A stretch of 64,000 nt of DNA from Zobellia alginiliquefaciens (GTDB lineage Bacteria > Bacteroidota > Bacteroidia > Flavobacteriales > Flavobacteriaceae): positions 4,154,001 through 4,218,000 of the forward strand of contig NZ_CP119758.1 in NCBI RefSeq assembly GCF_029323795.1, read 5' to 3'. Made by a program: the position numbers and the translations under genes. The notes under the pieces are model-generated. The model was not told the origin of the DNA, searched no databases, and saw only the letters and a list, made by a program, of their open reading frames with translations. Below are positions 9,543 through 18,198 of the stretch, in pieces. How positions within the stretch are numbered: the stretch's first letter is position 1; each line of letters opens with the position of its first letter.

Positions 9543-10787
9543 ATGAAAAAGCTATTCTTTTTAACGGTGTTTCTAATTTTGACAGGGGTGACGGCTCAAG
9601 AAAAAGAGTTTGATCAGGCGCATCAAAATAAGACATTTGAAAAATTACAGAACAAAAATTTTTATTTGTTCACGGCCATAAATAACAATCAAGAAGTAAG
9701 TGAGGTTTTGCAAAAAGATAAGACTTTAAACTCTTATTTGAATCCTTATTATCCCAAGCAAAATAGCCTTGAGATGCCCAAAAGTGGCCAAGAAATTATC
9801 AACCTATTTATGTGGAATGATGAAGCTATTGAAGTTGTAGGCAAGAGGCTGGTGAAACTGTCCAAAAAGAACAAAGCCTTGGCAGATTTAATAATTGACC
9901 TTAGACAGTCCGGCAACTATGCCAATTTTAAAGATAAGTCAGATGATGATTTTCTATATAAATCTTGGGAGCTCTGCGCGAAAGGTATGGATACCATTTT
10001 GGAGGTATACGGGTTAGGGAAAAAACCATTATATGAAAAAATAGACTCGGTTTCTTATAATGTACATTCCCAGAGATATACTTATGGTTTAAACGTTTTA
10101 AAGAATCTGGTCTTGGTTCGGCCGAAAGAAAAAAACCTATTTTTTCAACCAAGCTTAGACTTATCTCTGTGGTTGCTATATGCCAATCACCGTGATGAGG
10201 CCGTACGATACGAGCCACTTCAGGAAAAAGAAAATGCAAAAGCCGTTGAAACTGTAAAGTCCACCGATTTTGACAACTATGATTATGGTTGTTTGGTAGT
10301 ACTAGGTTCTGGTCCGGAAACAACCCGCGATCGTTTATCGGGTATGGCAAAAATGAGGTTGCAAATGGCGGTTAATGCGTACAGTAGGTACAAAGTGCCA
10401 TTTATAATCGTCTCTGGAGGACATACACATCCTTTTATGACTCCGTATAACGAAGGTGTTGAGATGAAGCGGGAGCTTATAAAAATATACGGGATTCCAG
10501 AAGAGCGTATACTAATTGAACCTTACGCACGCCATACAACTACAAATATGCGTAACGCAACTAGATTAATGATGTCTTACGGCATTCCTTTGGAAAAGAA
10601 AAGCTTGGTGATCACGGGCCCTATGCACAGTAGTTACTTACAAAGCGATAATTTTTCGGAGCGATGTTCGGAAGAATTAGGGTATCAACCCATAAAACTT
10701 TTTGAGCGATTATCTCCCCTTACAATAGAGTTCAAAGGATTGCCGGTTTCATTGCATCAGAACCCCTATCAACCTTTAGATCCATAA
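9543..10787 (+). CDS. Secreted YdcF-like protein with DUF218 domain
   Basis: Protein of about 414 residues with an N-terminal signal peptide (MKKLFFLTVFLILTGVTAQ), so likely periplasmic or surface exposed. The C-terminal half (about 250-395) is a DUF218/YdcF domain: GCLVVLGSG, FIIVSGGHTHP, EERILIEPYARHTTTNMRNA and LVITGPMHSSYL. The family includes proteins that bind S-adenosylmethionine and others linked to envelope polysaccharide assembly; the reaction is not established. The N-terminal half is not recognised. I prefer the ATG at 9543; an ATG at 9534 adds three residues. It stands alone after the susD terminator, so it probably has its own promoter. Confidence 0.8.
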   Translation: MKKLFFLTVFLILTGVTAQEKEFDQAHQNKTFEKLQNKNFYLFTAINNNQEVSEVLQKDKTLNSYLNPYYPKQNSLEMPKSGQEIINLFMWNDEAIEVVGKRLVKLSKKNKALADLIIDLRQSGNYANFKDKSDDDFLYKSWELCAKGMDTILEVYGLGKKPLYEKIDSVSYNVHSQRYTYGLNVLKNLVLVRPKEKNLFFQPSLDLSLWLLYANHRDEAVRYEPLQEKENAKAVETVKSTDFDNYDYGCLVVLGSGPETTRDRLSGMAKMRLQMAVNAYSRYKVPFIIVSGGHTHPFMTPYNEGVEMKRELIKIYGIPEERILIEPYARHTTTNMRNATRLMMSYGIPLEKKSLVITGPMHSSYLQSDNFSERCSEELGYQPIKLFERLSPLTIEFKGLPVSLHQNPYQPLDP

Positions 10788-11108
10788 TTTTTGACATACA
10801 GTATTGGCTGAATTAACAAGGAATGATTCTGGTTTATCCCTTATGGTTAGGATGTTACCTGTGGTGAAAAGGCTTGTCAATTAATGCATGACCGAAGTTG
10901 TCGGTAAAAGTTCTTTGGGTATGTTTATTGATTTTGATCTGCAAAAAAATAAAATGCGGAGGCAAATGACAACTGCAAAAATCCGGTGGGATAAAGTGAG
11001 ATAATTAGGAGTTTAATTTTTAAGGCTAAATTATAAACACTTTGAGTTACTTAATTGTAACGGCCTTCCTTAATTTATACCAGATATAAAACATAATTCT
11101 TTCAATAC
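10788..11108. other. Non-coding gap of 321 bases
   Basis: No open reading frame with coding character, no RNA gene and no clear hairpin terminator was seen. The region must contain the promoter for the mscS-like gene that starts at 11109, but I could not pick a convincing -33/-7 pair. Confidence 0.5.
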
Positions 11109-11993
11109 ATGCAGGACAATATCACCACCATATCGGAATCTATTACCTCTTTTTACAACGGATTGATAGAGCAATTACCCGGTATTGGAATGGGCATATT
11201 AATAGTAATCTTAGGTTTATTAATAGGTTCTTGGTTAGGTGGATTTGCAAAAAGAAGGCTGGCGGTTAAAACGGGCGACCCTCTAATGAGTAAATTTCTG
11301 GGGCAGGCCATAAAATATATTTCTGTAATCATTGCTATCATGATGGCTTTGGAAGCATCGGGGCTAGGGGCCATAGCCACAGGAATATTAACTGCCGCAG
11401 GGGCTAGTGCGGTTGTTCTAGGATTCGCTTTTAAAGATATTGGCCAAAATTTTATTGCGGGTATTATAATGGCTTTTGGCAGACCGTTTAATGTTAATGA
11501 TACGGTAGAGATAGATAAGAATTTCGGAAAGGTTAAAGCTTTGGAATTCAGATATACGAAGCTTAAAACCTTTGATGGTAAAGATGTATATATACCTAAT
11601 AGTGATGTACTTACGAAGCCTGTGACCAATTATACGGAAGATGGCTTTTTTAGATGGGATTTCATTATCGGGATCGCATATGAAGACAATATTGAAGGGG
11701 CGAAAGAAACCGTTTTAAATGCCTTAAAGAAAGAACCCAATGTCATAGAAGATGAAGAGCATGAAAATTTTGTTATCGAAGATGAACTGGCTACAAGTAC
11801 GGTTAATTTAAAAGTCTTTTTCTGGGTAGATACTAAAGATTTTAGGAGAATGGCACTGATAACAAAAGGTAATGTGGTGAGAAATGTAAAAGAGGAACTA
11901 GAAAAGGCTGGTTATTATATGCCAGCGGATATACAAGAAATTAAGTTGTATGGTGGCGAGTCTGAATTCCCCGTAAAGATTAGTCCAAAATAA
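11109..11993 (+). CDS. Small-conductance mechanosensitive channel, MscS family
   Basis: Inner-membrane channel of 294 residues that opens on membrane tension and releases solutes after osmotic downshock. Three membrane spans are visible: about 26-48 (GIGMGILIVILGLLIGSWLG), about 70-90 (ISVIIAIMMALEASGLGAI) and the pore-lining helix about 92-118 (GILTAAGASAVVLGFAFKD), which shows the alternating Gly/Ala packing of MscS. The conserved post-pore segment GRPFNVNDTVEI and the cytoplasmic beta domain (DVYIPNSDVLTKPVTNYT) follow. Length matches short MscS homologues. Genes on both sides are unrelated, so it is probably monocistronic. Confidence 0.94.
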   Translation: MQDNITTISESITSFYNGLIEQLPGIGMGILIVILGLLIGSWLGGFAKRRLAVKTGDPLMSKFLGQAIKYISVIIAIMMALEASGLGAIATGILTAAGASAVVLGFAFKDIGQNFIAGIIMAFGRPFNVNDTVEIDKNFGKVKALEFRYTKLKTFDGKDVYIPNSDVLTKPVTNYTEDGFFRWDFIIGIAYEDNIEGAKETVLNALKKEPNVIEDEEHENFVIEDELATSTVNLKVFFWVDTKDFRRMALITKGNVVRNVKEELEKAGYYMPADIQEIKLYGGESEFPVKISPK

Positions 11994-12105
11994 ATTAGGT
12001 GTTAGAACATAGGGCAATCCTCTAAATTATAAAACCTACTGACACTCTTGGAGTGGCACGTTGAATAATGAGTCTTGTTACTTTTCATTTAAAATAAGCT
12101 CAAAA

Positions 12106-12258
12106 CTACTTATTTACTATAAAAGCATGGATTACACCCGGTAACCAAGCGAACAAGGTCAAAATTATACTGACTAAAAAAGTTGTTCCTAGCCCATGTT
12201 TTAAAAATACGGCTAATGGTGGAAGAAAAATGTTTAAAATGATAGTTAATAGAGACAT
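12106..12258 (-). CDS. Pmp3/YqaE-family small membrane proteolipid
   Basis: Membrane peptide of 50 residues starting at the ATG with sequence MSLLTIILNIFLPP; longer upstream starts in this frame lack family similarity. The two hydrophobic hairpin helices with the family signature ILNIFLPPLAVFL and ILTLFAWLPGVIHAF identify the Pmp3/YqaE (UPF0057) group, stress-induced peptides proposed to affect membrane potential. It is transcribed towards the mscS-like gene on the opposite strand. Confidence 0.88.
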   Translation of the reverse strand: MSLLTIILNIFLPPLAVFLKHGLGTTFLVSIILTLFAWLPGVIHAFIVNK

Positions 12259-12604
12259 GCTTTTGCTGTTTAAATGTAATGCGAATATCAATCAAGTAAT
12301 TTTCATTAGTTAACGCGATTACAAAGAATTTGAATTGATATGAATATATAGTCGATGATAACCGCAAAAGACAGCATTCAAAAGTTTAATTCAGTGTTAG
12401 AACCAATCGACTCTTTATAACGTCTTAGATTTTAAAAACATTTTTACAGAGAGGTGGTATATTTTTAGATGTATTTGTAACACGGACTAGAGCCGTACAA
12501 ATTCTAAACAGTCAAATTAATTTTTAATTGGTTTAATAGATCGTTTATACAAGAAATACCTTCGTAAGCTATATTATAACCACATTCATTAAAAATTAAC
12601 AATT
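12259..12604. other. Divergent intergenic region, 346 bases
   Basis: This AT-rich gap separates the minus-strand Pmp3 peptide from the plus-strand response regulator and so should contain both promoters. TACCTTCG at about 12557-12564 resembles a Bacteroidota -7 box (TAnnTTTG) upstream of the regulator. No gene or RNA was recognised. Confidence 0.4.
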
Positions 12605-13051
12605 ATGACATCAACTTTAGGAGGGAAAAGGGGCTTATCCGTTTACTTAGCTGATGACGATGTAACCGATCGAGAAGCCTTTGCAGAAGCATTAAACGAA
12701 ATTGACAGGGACATTAGGCTAACAACGTTCCAAAATGGGGTAGAGGTGGTTGATAGAATTAGGTCCGAGAAATTCATACCCGATATAATTGTCTTGGATT
12801 TATACATGCCAAAAATGGATGGAGAAGAATGTTTAATAGCCCTTAGGAAAAAATCAAAGTTAAAAAACGTGCCTATAGTCCTATATTCCTCGGAATTTGA
12901 TATTGATCGCATAGAAAAATTGTTTGAACTAGGTGCTAATCGGTATTTGATAAAGACCTCGTCATACGAATCGCTGGTATCGTCTCTGGAACGTATAGTA
13001 GAATCGCTTTTGCATAAGAATGCAGCTGAAGGAACATTGCATATAGCATAG
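12605..13051 (+). CDS. Single-domain response regulator (CheY-like receiver)
   Basis: Phosphorylation-dependent signalling protein of 148 residues made only of a receiver domain. The acidic pocket is at D17-D19 (LADDDVTD), the phospho-acceptor is D65 in IIVLDLYMPKMDG, the switch Ser is at 95-96 (VLYSSEFD), and the conserved Lys is K117 (RYLIKTSS). There is no DNA-binding or enzymatic output domain and no histidine kinase nearby, so it probably relays phosphate or binds a partner protein. Members of this type with long acidic loops often pair with phytochrome-like hybrid kinases elsewhere in the genome; that is a family-level remark, not seen here. Confidence 0.9.
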   Translation: MTSTLGGKRGLSVYLADDDVTDREAFAEALNEIDRDIRLTTFQNGVEVVDRIRSEKFIPDIIVLDLYMPKMDGEECLIALRKKSKLKNVPIVLYSSEFDIDRIEKLFELGANRYLIKTSSYESLVSSLERIVESLLHKNAAEGTLHIA

Positions 13052-13163
13052 TGATTTATTTGTCTCATGTACTCCAGAAGCGCTTGGCGATAGCGTAGTG
13101 TCTGGAAACAAAAACTATTTGTAGAACTATATATTTAAATACATCAAAGATTATTATTTAATA

Positions 13164-14414
13164 TTGTTCGCTTTCAGCGGAGCGGTTGTGCTGGTCGCAT
13201 TTGCCTCCATTTTCTTGAAAAAGATTAAGATATCCTATACGGTACCATTGCTAGTTATTGGGCTATTGTATTACTACTTCGGCCTGCCCGTATCTTGGCC
13301 AAATCCGGTTTGGAAGCATGAATATGTTAAAATATTGACAGAGATTATTGTAATTATCAGTCTCATGGGGGCAGGCCTAAAAATCGGAATGCGGTACGGC
13401 ATTCGGCATTGGAAAGATCCGTTGAGACTTATATTTTTTACGATGCCACTCTATATATCTGCATTGACTGCAATTTGTTACTATTTTTTGGGCATGGATG
13501 GAGCGTCATCTCTTCTTGTAGCCTCTGTATGTGCACCTACAGACCCAGTTTTGGCCTCAGAACTACAGTTGCAGAAAGAAGAAATGTATGAAAATAAGAA
13601 TACCGGAATAAGATATGCGTTAACGTCAGAAGCAGGATTAAATGATGGAATGGCATTTCCATTCGTGTTTTTAGCGATAATGTGGTCAAAAGTAGGTGCT
13701 TGGTCAGAGGTAGATGTTTACCATTGGATAAACTATTATGTACTCTATAAGATTTTGGGAGGTATTGTCATAGGCAGTATTTTAGGATATTCCTTCAGTC
13801 TTTTGATAACAAATACTCCCAGCAAATATAAAGATGAAATACTATCCGGTTTTATGGGTATTGGTTTGGCAATTCTTGCGTTCAGTATTGCAGAACTCTT
13901 GCATGCATATGGTTTCATAAGTGCCTTTTTTGCCGGTTTGTTCGCCCAGTACCATTATCACCTTAAAAGATCAAAAGAAGCTAAAAAGAAGGATGGGCAA
14001 TCCAATGAGGATAAGCAAGAGCTTTTATTGTTCAATGAGAAAATTGAAGAATTTCTAATCGTGTTATGGACAATTATTTTTGGAGGCTTTGTTGCTTCGG
14101 GAATTTTGAACTATACGGATTGGAAAGGAGTGTTGGTAGCATTAACAGCCATCTTGTTTCTAAGGCCGTTGGCAGGTAGAATTGGCCTTTTGGGTAGTAC
14201 GATTGAAGCAAATAAAAAATGGGCTGTTTCCTTTTTTGGTATTAAAGGAGTCGGTTCTTTTTTTTATCTGGCTTTTGCTTTATATGAAAGTAGTTTCTCA
14301 TCTGCCAATGAAATATATGCCGTTGTTTCTTGCGTTGTTATCCTAAGTATATTGATACATGGATTGACAGGTCCTAGAATGGTCGATTATTTTAAGCGGA
14401 CGAACCCTGGGTAA
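13164..14414 (+). CDS. CPA1-type cation:proton antiporter (NhaP-like)
   Basis: Integral inner-membrane antiporter of about 416 residues with roughly eleven or twelve membrane spans. The ion-binding Asn-Asp pair of CPA1 exchangers is present in SEAGLNDGMAFPFVFLAI (about residues 150-168), as is the unwound-helix region SVCAPTDPVLASE (about 116-128). No C-terminal TrkA or cyclic-nucleotide domain follows. The start is uncertain: the frame is open back to 13125 but contains no ATG; the TTG at 13164 is the best candidate. It exchanges Na+ or K+ for protons and serves pH or salt balance, reasonable next to a mechanosensitive channel in a marine organism. Confidence 0.9.
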   Translation: MFAFSGAVVLVAFASIFLKKIKISYTVPLLVIGLLYYYFGLPVSWPNPVWKHEYVKILTEIIVIISLMGAGLKIGMRYGIRHWKDPLRLIFFTMPLYISALTAICYYFLGMDGASSLLVASVCAPTDPVLASELQLQKEEMYENKNTGIRYALTSEAGLNDGMAFPFVFLAIMWSKVGAWSEVDVYHWINYYVLYKILGGIVIGSILGYSFSLLITNTPSKYKDEILSGFMGIGLAILAFSIAELLHAYGFISAFFAGLFAQYHYHLKRSKEAKKKDGQSNEDKQELLLFNEKIEEFLIVLWTIIFGGFVASGILNYTDWKGVLVALTAILFLRPLAGRIGLLGSTIEANKKWAVSFFGIKGVGSFFYLAFALYESSFSSANEIYAVVSCVVILSILIHGLTGPRMVDYFKRTNPG

Positions 14415-14813
14415 TTGTACTTGCCATTCAAATGAAAATGGTGTAGGGCTCAATTAAATGTTGTAAAGAATATACGCTATCCAAATTACTATCAAGTAAA
14501 GTTTTGATGTAAAGAACGGCTGTATACTCATACTGCGTTTTTATTCGTATGTAGTTTTTGGAGCCGTTTCTAAGTTTTTTCTGGAATCTAATTGCACATT
14601 ATCTGATTTCATTCTGATAGTTATAAGTGGAAACTTCCCAAGTGGAAAGCACAGTGTTGAATTTTCGGAATGAACCATTTATAATAGCTTGGTCGCCTTT
14701 ATAGGATGCGCTTCTTGGCTTTCCAATCGACGCCTTTCAGTTTGCTTCTAAATGCTTTCCATTTTCACAAATTCAGCTAAGAGTTTTATTGCTTGAGAGA
14801 ATAGGTATAAAAC
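14415..14813. other. Convergent intergenic region, 399 bases
   Basis: This gap lies between the plus-strand antiporter and the minus-strand phosphatase, both of which end here. CCATT and AATGG around 14423-14443 can form a weak hairpin but lack a good T-run. Nothing else was recognised. Confidence 0.4.
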
Positions 14814-16217
14814 TTACTCCCCAACAAAATCCTTTTTCAAACGTAAAGGAAGTTCAGCTTCTTGGTTGATGAGTTTTTTCTTTCCGTTATCATCTTTTTG
14901 TAATTCAAAACTATCGTACAATCCACCTAAAGGAGTAAAAGCTTGGTATTTAATTGTGTTTTTGGACACCGTTATGATTTGGAACAATTGTGTGTATTCG
15001 CCACGGCGAGCCATCCAATCTTGATCTTGCGATTCGTACATCTTAGGACCGCTAACGGATACGGCATAGATAGTTCCCACGTCGGAAACAAGGGTTTTGC
15101 CTTGATCTTTGTTTAGATCATTTCCACGGGCATAGGTATGATCATGGCCTTGCAGTACCAAGTCCACTTTGTACTCATCGATCAAAGGTTTTAGTGCTTC
15201 GCGTAACGCTTTATTATCACGCCCTTTTGCAGTGGAATAGATAGGGTAGTGCATAAAAAGTGTAATCCATTTACGGGTGTTCATGGAGAGGGTTTCTTTT
15301 AACCATTTCATTACCTGTTTACGGGATTCAGGGTGCTCGTCAAACTGCTCCGCATCAAAAGAAATCAGTTTCATGTTTTGGTAATCTAGGGTATAGTAGG
15401 TCTCCATTTCCTCTAATTGAGGTCCATTTTGTGGCAAATTGAACTGGGGACTCCATAGGCTGGATAGCTTACCGTCTCTATATTCATGATTGCCCGGTGT
15501 CATTACGCTTGGTACCGTAGCATGAATGTAGCTTCCCGCATAGAACCATTCGCCCCATTCTTCGTTGGATTCACTGTGGTTGATCAAGTCTCCGGCATGT
15601 AGCATAAAATCAACATCGGGAACCATTTTGTAAGACTTACGGATAACTCTGGACCACATGGATTTAACATCGTTCTGCGCATCTCCAAAATATACGAAGC
15701 TGAAAGGCGCATCAACATCTGGGCTCGGCATTTCTATTTGAAACCATTCGCTCCAAGTACTATCGTTCATTTCCCCAAACCCCACACGATATGCGTATAC
15801 TTTGCCAGGTTCCAGTTTATCGACCAAAACGGAATGATAAGCAGCCTTTACCAAAGCTTCCTTGTCACGGATATTTTCATTTTCGAACAGCTCCGTTTTC
15901 GCTACAATACGGCGTGCGACACCTGGTATGCGTATTTCAGGACCATGAGATTCTAGGGCAACTTCAATATAAGCCGTATCAACGGATTGTTCCGTGCGCC
16001 AGTTTACCGCAAAACTATGGGAAGGGTCTGCTGTTAGATTAACAATAATTCTATCGGGCACTTTAGAAGGAAATATCAATTTGTGGTCCACTGTATTAGA
16101 GAAACGGCTATAGTGGCTATGACCATGCATACTAGTCTCACTTGACTCTTGTGAAATACTGTATTGGTGTACGGCTAAAAAGAGTACTAAAGCGGAGAGG
16201 ATTTGATGGAGTTTCAT
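14814..16217 (-). CDS. Purple-acid-phosphatase-like secreted metallophosphoesterase
   Basis: Exported phosphatase of 467 residues with a cleavable-type signal (MKLHQILSALVLFLAVHQYS, no lipobox cysteine), unlike its lipoprotein paralogue at 1139-2593. A His-rich patch (MHGHSHY) comes next, then a fibronectin-like domain (about 45-150), then the metallophosphoesterase blocks YFGDAQ, HAGDLINH, GNHEYRD, FMHYPIYS and QGHDHTYARG. The C-terminal segment LPLRLKKDFVGE matches the end of the paralogue (VRLRKDYVENE), so the duplication covers the full gene. It is separated from the upstream diesterase operon by a terminator at 16312-16336 and has its own start region. Together with the phosphodiesterases upstream it could complete release of inorganic phosphate from diesters. 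Confidence 0.9.
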   Translation of the reverse strand: MKLHQILSALVLFLAVHQYSISQESSETSMHGHSHYSRFSNTVDHKLIFPSKVPDRIIVNLTADPSHSFAVNWRTEQSVDTAYIEVALESHGPEIRIPGVARRIVAKTELFENENIRDKEALVKAAYHSVLVDKLEPGKVYAYRVGFGEMNDSTWSEWFQIEMPSPDVDAPFSFVYFGDAQNDVKSMWSRVIRKSYKMVPDVDFMLHAGDLINHSESNEEWGEWFYAGSYIHATVPSVMTPGNHEYRDGKLSSLWSPQFNLPQNGPQLEEMETYYTLDYQNMKLISFDAEQFDEHPESRKQVMKWLKETLSMNTRKWITLFMHYPIYSTAKGRDNKALREALKPLIDEYKVDLVLQGHDHTYARGNDLNKDQGKTLVSDVGTIYAVSVSGPKMYESQDQDWMARRGEYTQLFQIITVSKNTIKYQAFTPLGGLYDSFELQKDDNGKKKLINQEAELPLRLKKDFVGE

Positions 16218-16311
16218 TAAGTGTTCTGTTTGGTTTGTGGTAATTGTGATACTAAGAAATAGAATTATTAAAAATAAGACACCTATGTTAGTAAACTATT
16301 TTCTAAGGGTT

Positions 16312-16336
16312 AAAAAAGGGGCAAGTTATGCCCCTT
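16312..16336 (-). terminator. Rho-independent terminator after the phosphodiesterase operon
   Basis: AAGGGGCA at 16316-16323 and TGCCCCTT at 16329-16336 form a perfect 8-bp stem with a 5-base loop; read on the minus strand a T-run follows. It lies 25 bases past the stop of the diesterase gene at 16361 and separates it from the phosphatase gene. Confidence 0.88.
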
Positions 16337-16360
16337 AATCAAATTGAGAAAAAAATGAAA

Positions 16361-17221
16361 CTATTCCTTAAATTTTCTATTAATAAGGAAATTGTTCAAC
16401 TCTTCAGGTAAGTCCGTTTGTATGATATTGATGTTCTTTTGCTTCAATAAAGCTTCAAAACCGGAATTCCTTTCTGTTTTTTCCATGGTGTCATATTTTC
16501 CTAAAGCATTCATCCATACGCGCACGTTGGCATCCAATATGCGTTTCATAAGTGCATCATCATAAAAACTTTCATCCACATGAATAACTTTAATGTAATT
16601 CCATTTTAAAATTTCTTCTACTTCACTCTGATTATGGGCCCGGGGCATAATTTTAATATCCGGACTTTTCTTATGAAGTTTTGGCGCTAGCTTATGGTCG
16701 TATAAAAAGAAGATAATCTGGTCTTCCATTGCATGTTTTTCTATAAGAACTAAGGCTTTGTCAATGTGTTTGGGCGCTGCTTTAAAGTCTATATCAATAA
16801 GTATTTTTCCTGTAGCTTCTAAGAGTACCTCTTCTAAAGTAGGCACCTGTTCATCGGTCAAATCATCTTTATGCTTAAGGCGAAGGCTCCTTATTTCTTC
16901 GAATGTAAGCTGTTCTACCTTACCGAATCCGTTTGTCGTACGGTCTACGGTTCGGTCGTGCATCACTACCAATTTATTATCTTTTGTAACCCGGATGTCC
17001 AATTCAACAATGGCTATTCCCATACGTATGCTTTCGCGAATTGCAGCAATGGAGTTTTCAGGATAATTCTGGTGAGCGGCCCTATGGGCCGCCACTAGAA
17101 TCTTTTCTGGTCTGTGGTTAAAATCGTATAGAATACTATCTACCTTTTTGGTTTGACAGAAACCTTGGTTAATGCACAAAAAAGCAAAAAGGATAGTACT
17201 AACGCCTATTTTTAGATTCAT
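16361..17221 (-). CDS. Glycerophosphodiester phosphodiesterase (second of a tandem pair)
   Basis: Exported hydrolase of 286 residues that splits glycerophosphodiesters into glycerol-3-phosphate and an alcohol. Signal peptide MNLKIGVSTILFAFLCINQGFCQ. The GDPD barrel starts at about 38: AAHRAAHQNYPENS holds the catalytic His-Arg, VELDIRVTKDNKLVVMHDRT holds the metal-binding Glu/Asp and second His. The usual HRG reads HRA here, a change seen in some family members. The C-terminus ends IIQTDLPEELNNFL, the normal TD.P closing motif. It starts 2 bases after the stop of the upstream paralogue, so both are in the susC-susD operon, which strongly suggests phosphodiesters as the substrate of that transporter. 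Confidence 0.92.
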   Translation of the reverse strand: MNLKIGVSTILFAFLCINQGFCQTKKVDSILYDFNHRPEKILVAAHRAAHQNYPENSIAAIRESIRMGIAIVELDIRVTKDNKLVVMHDRTVDRTTNGFGKVEQLTFEEIRSLRLKHKDDLTDEQVPTLEEVLLEATGKILIDIDFKAAPKHIDKALVLIEKHAMEDQIIFFLYDHKLAPKLHKKSPDIKIMPRAHNQSEVEEILKWNYIKVIHVDESFYDDALMKRILDANVRVWMNALGKYDTMEKTERNSGFEALLKQKNINIIQTDLPEELNNFLINRKFKE

Positions 17222-17223
17222 TT

Positions 17224-18189
17224 TTATCGATTTTGATTAGCCGTTTTCATAGTTCTTAATCCTTTGCTTTCAAGGTATTCCAGTAGTTCCTCAGGTCTAT
17301 CGGTCATGATGGCATTGGCACCTTGTTCAATTAACCAGCCCCAAGCTTTATCAGGTCCTTCCAACAAAGCCATTTCATCAGTTCTACCTGCACAAAGTTC
17401 ATCCCACAGGGCAATGGCCAAAAAGCCATCACCGTTCTTTTTCATTTGTGATTTGGCAATTCTAAGGGGTTCGGCTTCCTCGGTATCAAAAATAGTTTCG
17501 TAGTAAAAGGGGTCAATGTCTTTTTCATATCCTTGATATAACTCTTTTACTTTTGGGTTCTTGTACCAAAGTTTGGGCATGTATATAATACTATCCATTA
17601 AAGAGCCGTATTTTTGGCGCATCACCGTAATATCATCATTACCTTTAAAGATAGCATGGTCTACTGTTTTGGTCTTCTTCAATACTTCATAAGATTCTCT
17701 TACCCACTTACTTTCGGTCTTGTCCAAGTTTACCATGACCTTTCCCTTTACCAAGTTCATAACCTCTTCTAGTGTAGGCACCTGTTGGTTGGAATGTCTC
17801 ACCCCAGCTGCATTTTTCAATCGAAATTGTTTTATTTCCGCTAAGGTCAATTCGCTTACTTTTCCAGTTCCGTTGGTTGTCCTGTCCACGGTGGTATCGT
17901 GCATAGCCACTAAGTGACCATCTTTGGTAAGTCTAAAATCCAGTTCTATAACATCAATACCCAAGTCTATGCAACGTTGAATGGCCATTAATGAATTTTC
18001 TGGAGCATAGCGCCAATCTCCTCTGTGGGAAATGGCAACGATATATTCTGCAGACGGATTTTTAAGCTGATGTAAAATTTGCGCGGCCTTGCTTTGGGAT
18101 GCGTTGTGGGACTCTTGCCCCACAACTATTTGCATTCCAAATATGAAAAATAAAAGCCCCTGGATTGTGCGTTTCATCTGTTTTTTCAT
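17224..18189 (-). CDS. Glycerophosphodiester phosphodiesterase (first of a tandem pair)
   Basis: Exported GDPD-family enzyme of 321 residues. Signal peptide about 1-24 (GLLFFIFGMQIVVGQ). Catalytic blocks: ISHRGDWRYAPENS (His-Arg-Gly and PENS), VIELDFRLTKDGHLVAMHDTT (Glu, Asp, His), GTGKVSELTLAEIKQFRLK, VPTLEEVM, and the closing AIMTDRPEELLEYL. Unlike the following copy it keeps the standard HRG. It starts 9 bases after the susD stop and is followed 2 bases later by the second GDPD, so the operon reads sigma, fecR, susC, susD, GDPD, GDPD. Two enzymes may split different head-group diesters, which is inference. Confidence 0.93.
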   Translation of the reverse strand: MKKQMKRTIQGLLFFIFGMQIVVGQESHNASQSKAAQILHQLKNPSAEYIVAISHRGDWRYAPENSLMAIQRCIDLGIDVIELDFRLTKDGHLVAMHDTTVDRTTNGTGKVSELTLAEIKQFRLKNAAGVRHSNQQVPTLEEVMNLVKGKVMVNLDKTESKWVRESYEVLKKTKTVDHAIFKGNDDITVMRQKYGSLMDSIIYMPKLWYKNPKVKELYQGYEKDIDPFYYETIFDTEEAEPLRIAKSQMKKNGDGFLAIALWDELCAGRTDEMALLEGPDKAWGWLIEQGANAIMTDRPEELLEYLESKGLRTMKTANQNR

Positions 18190-18198
18190 AATCTGTTC

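Noticed and set aside
13125-13163. Longer N-terminus for the antiporter
   Set aside because: The frame is open but has no ATG, GTG or TTG before 13164, so extension would need a rare start codon.
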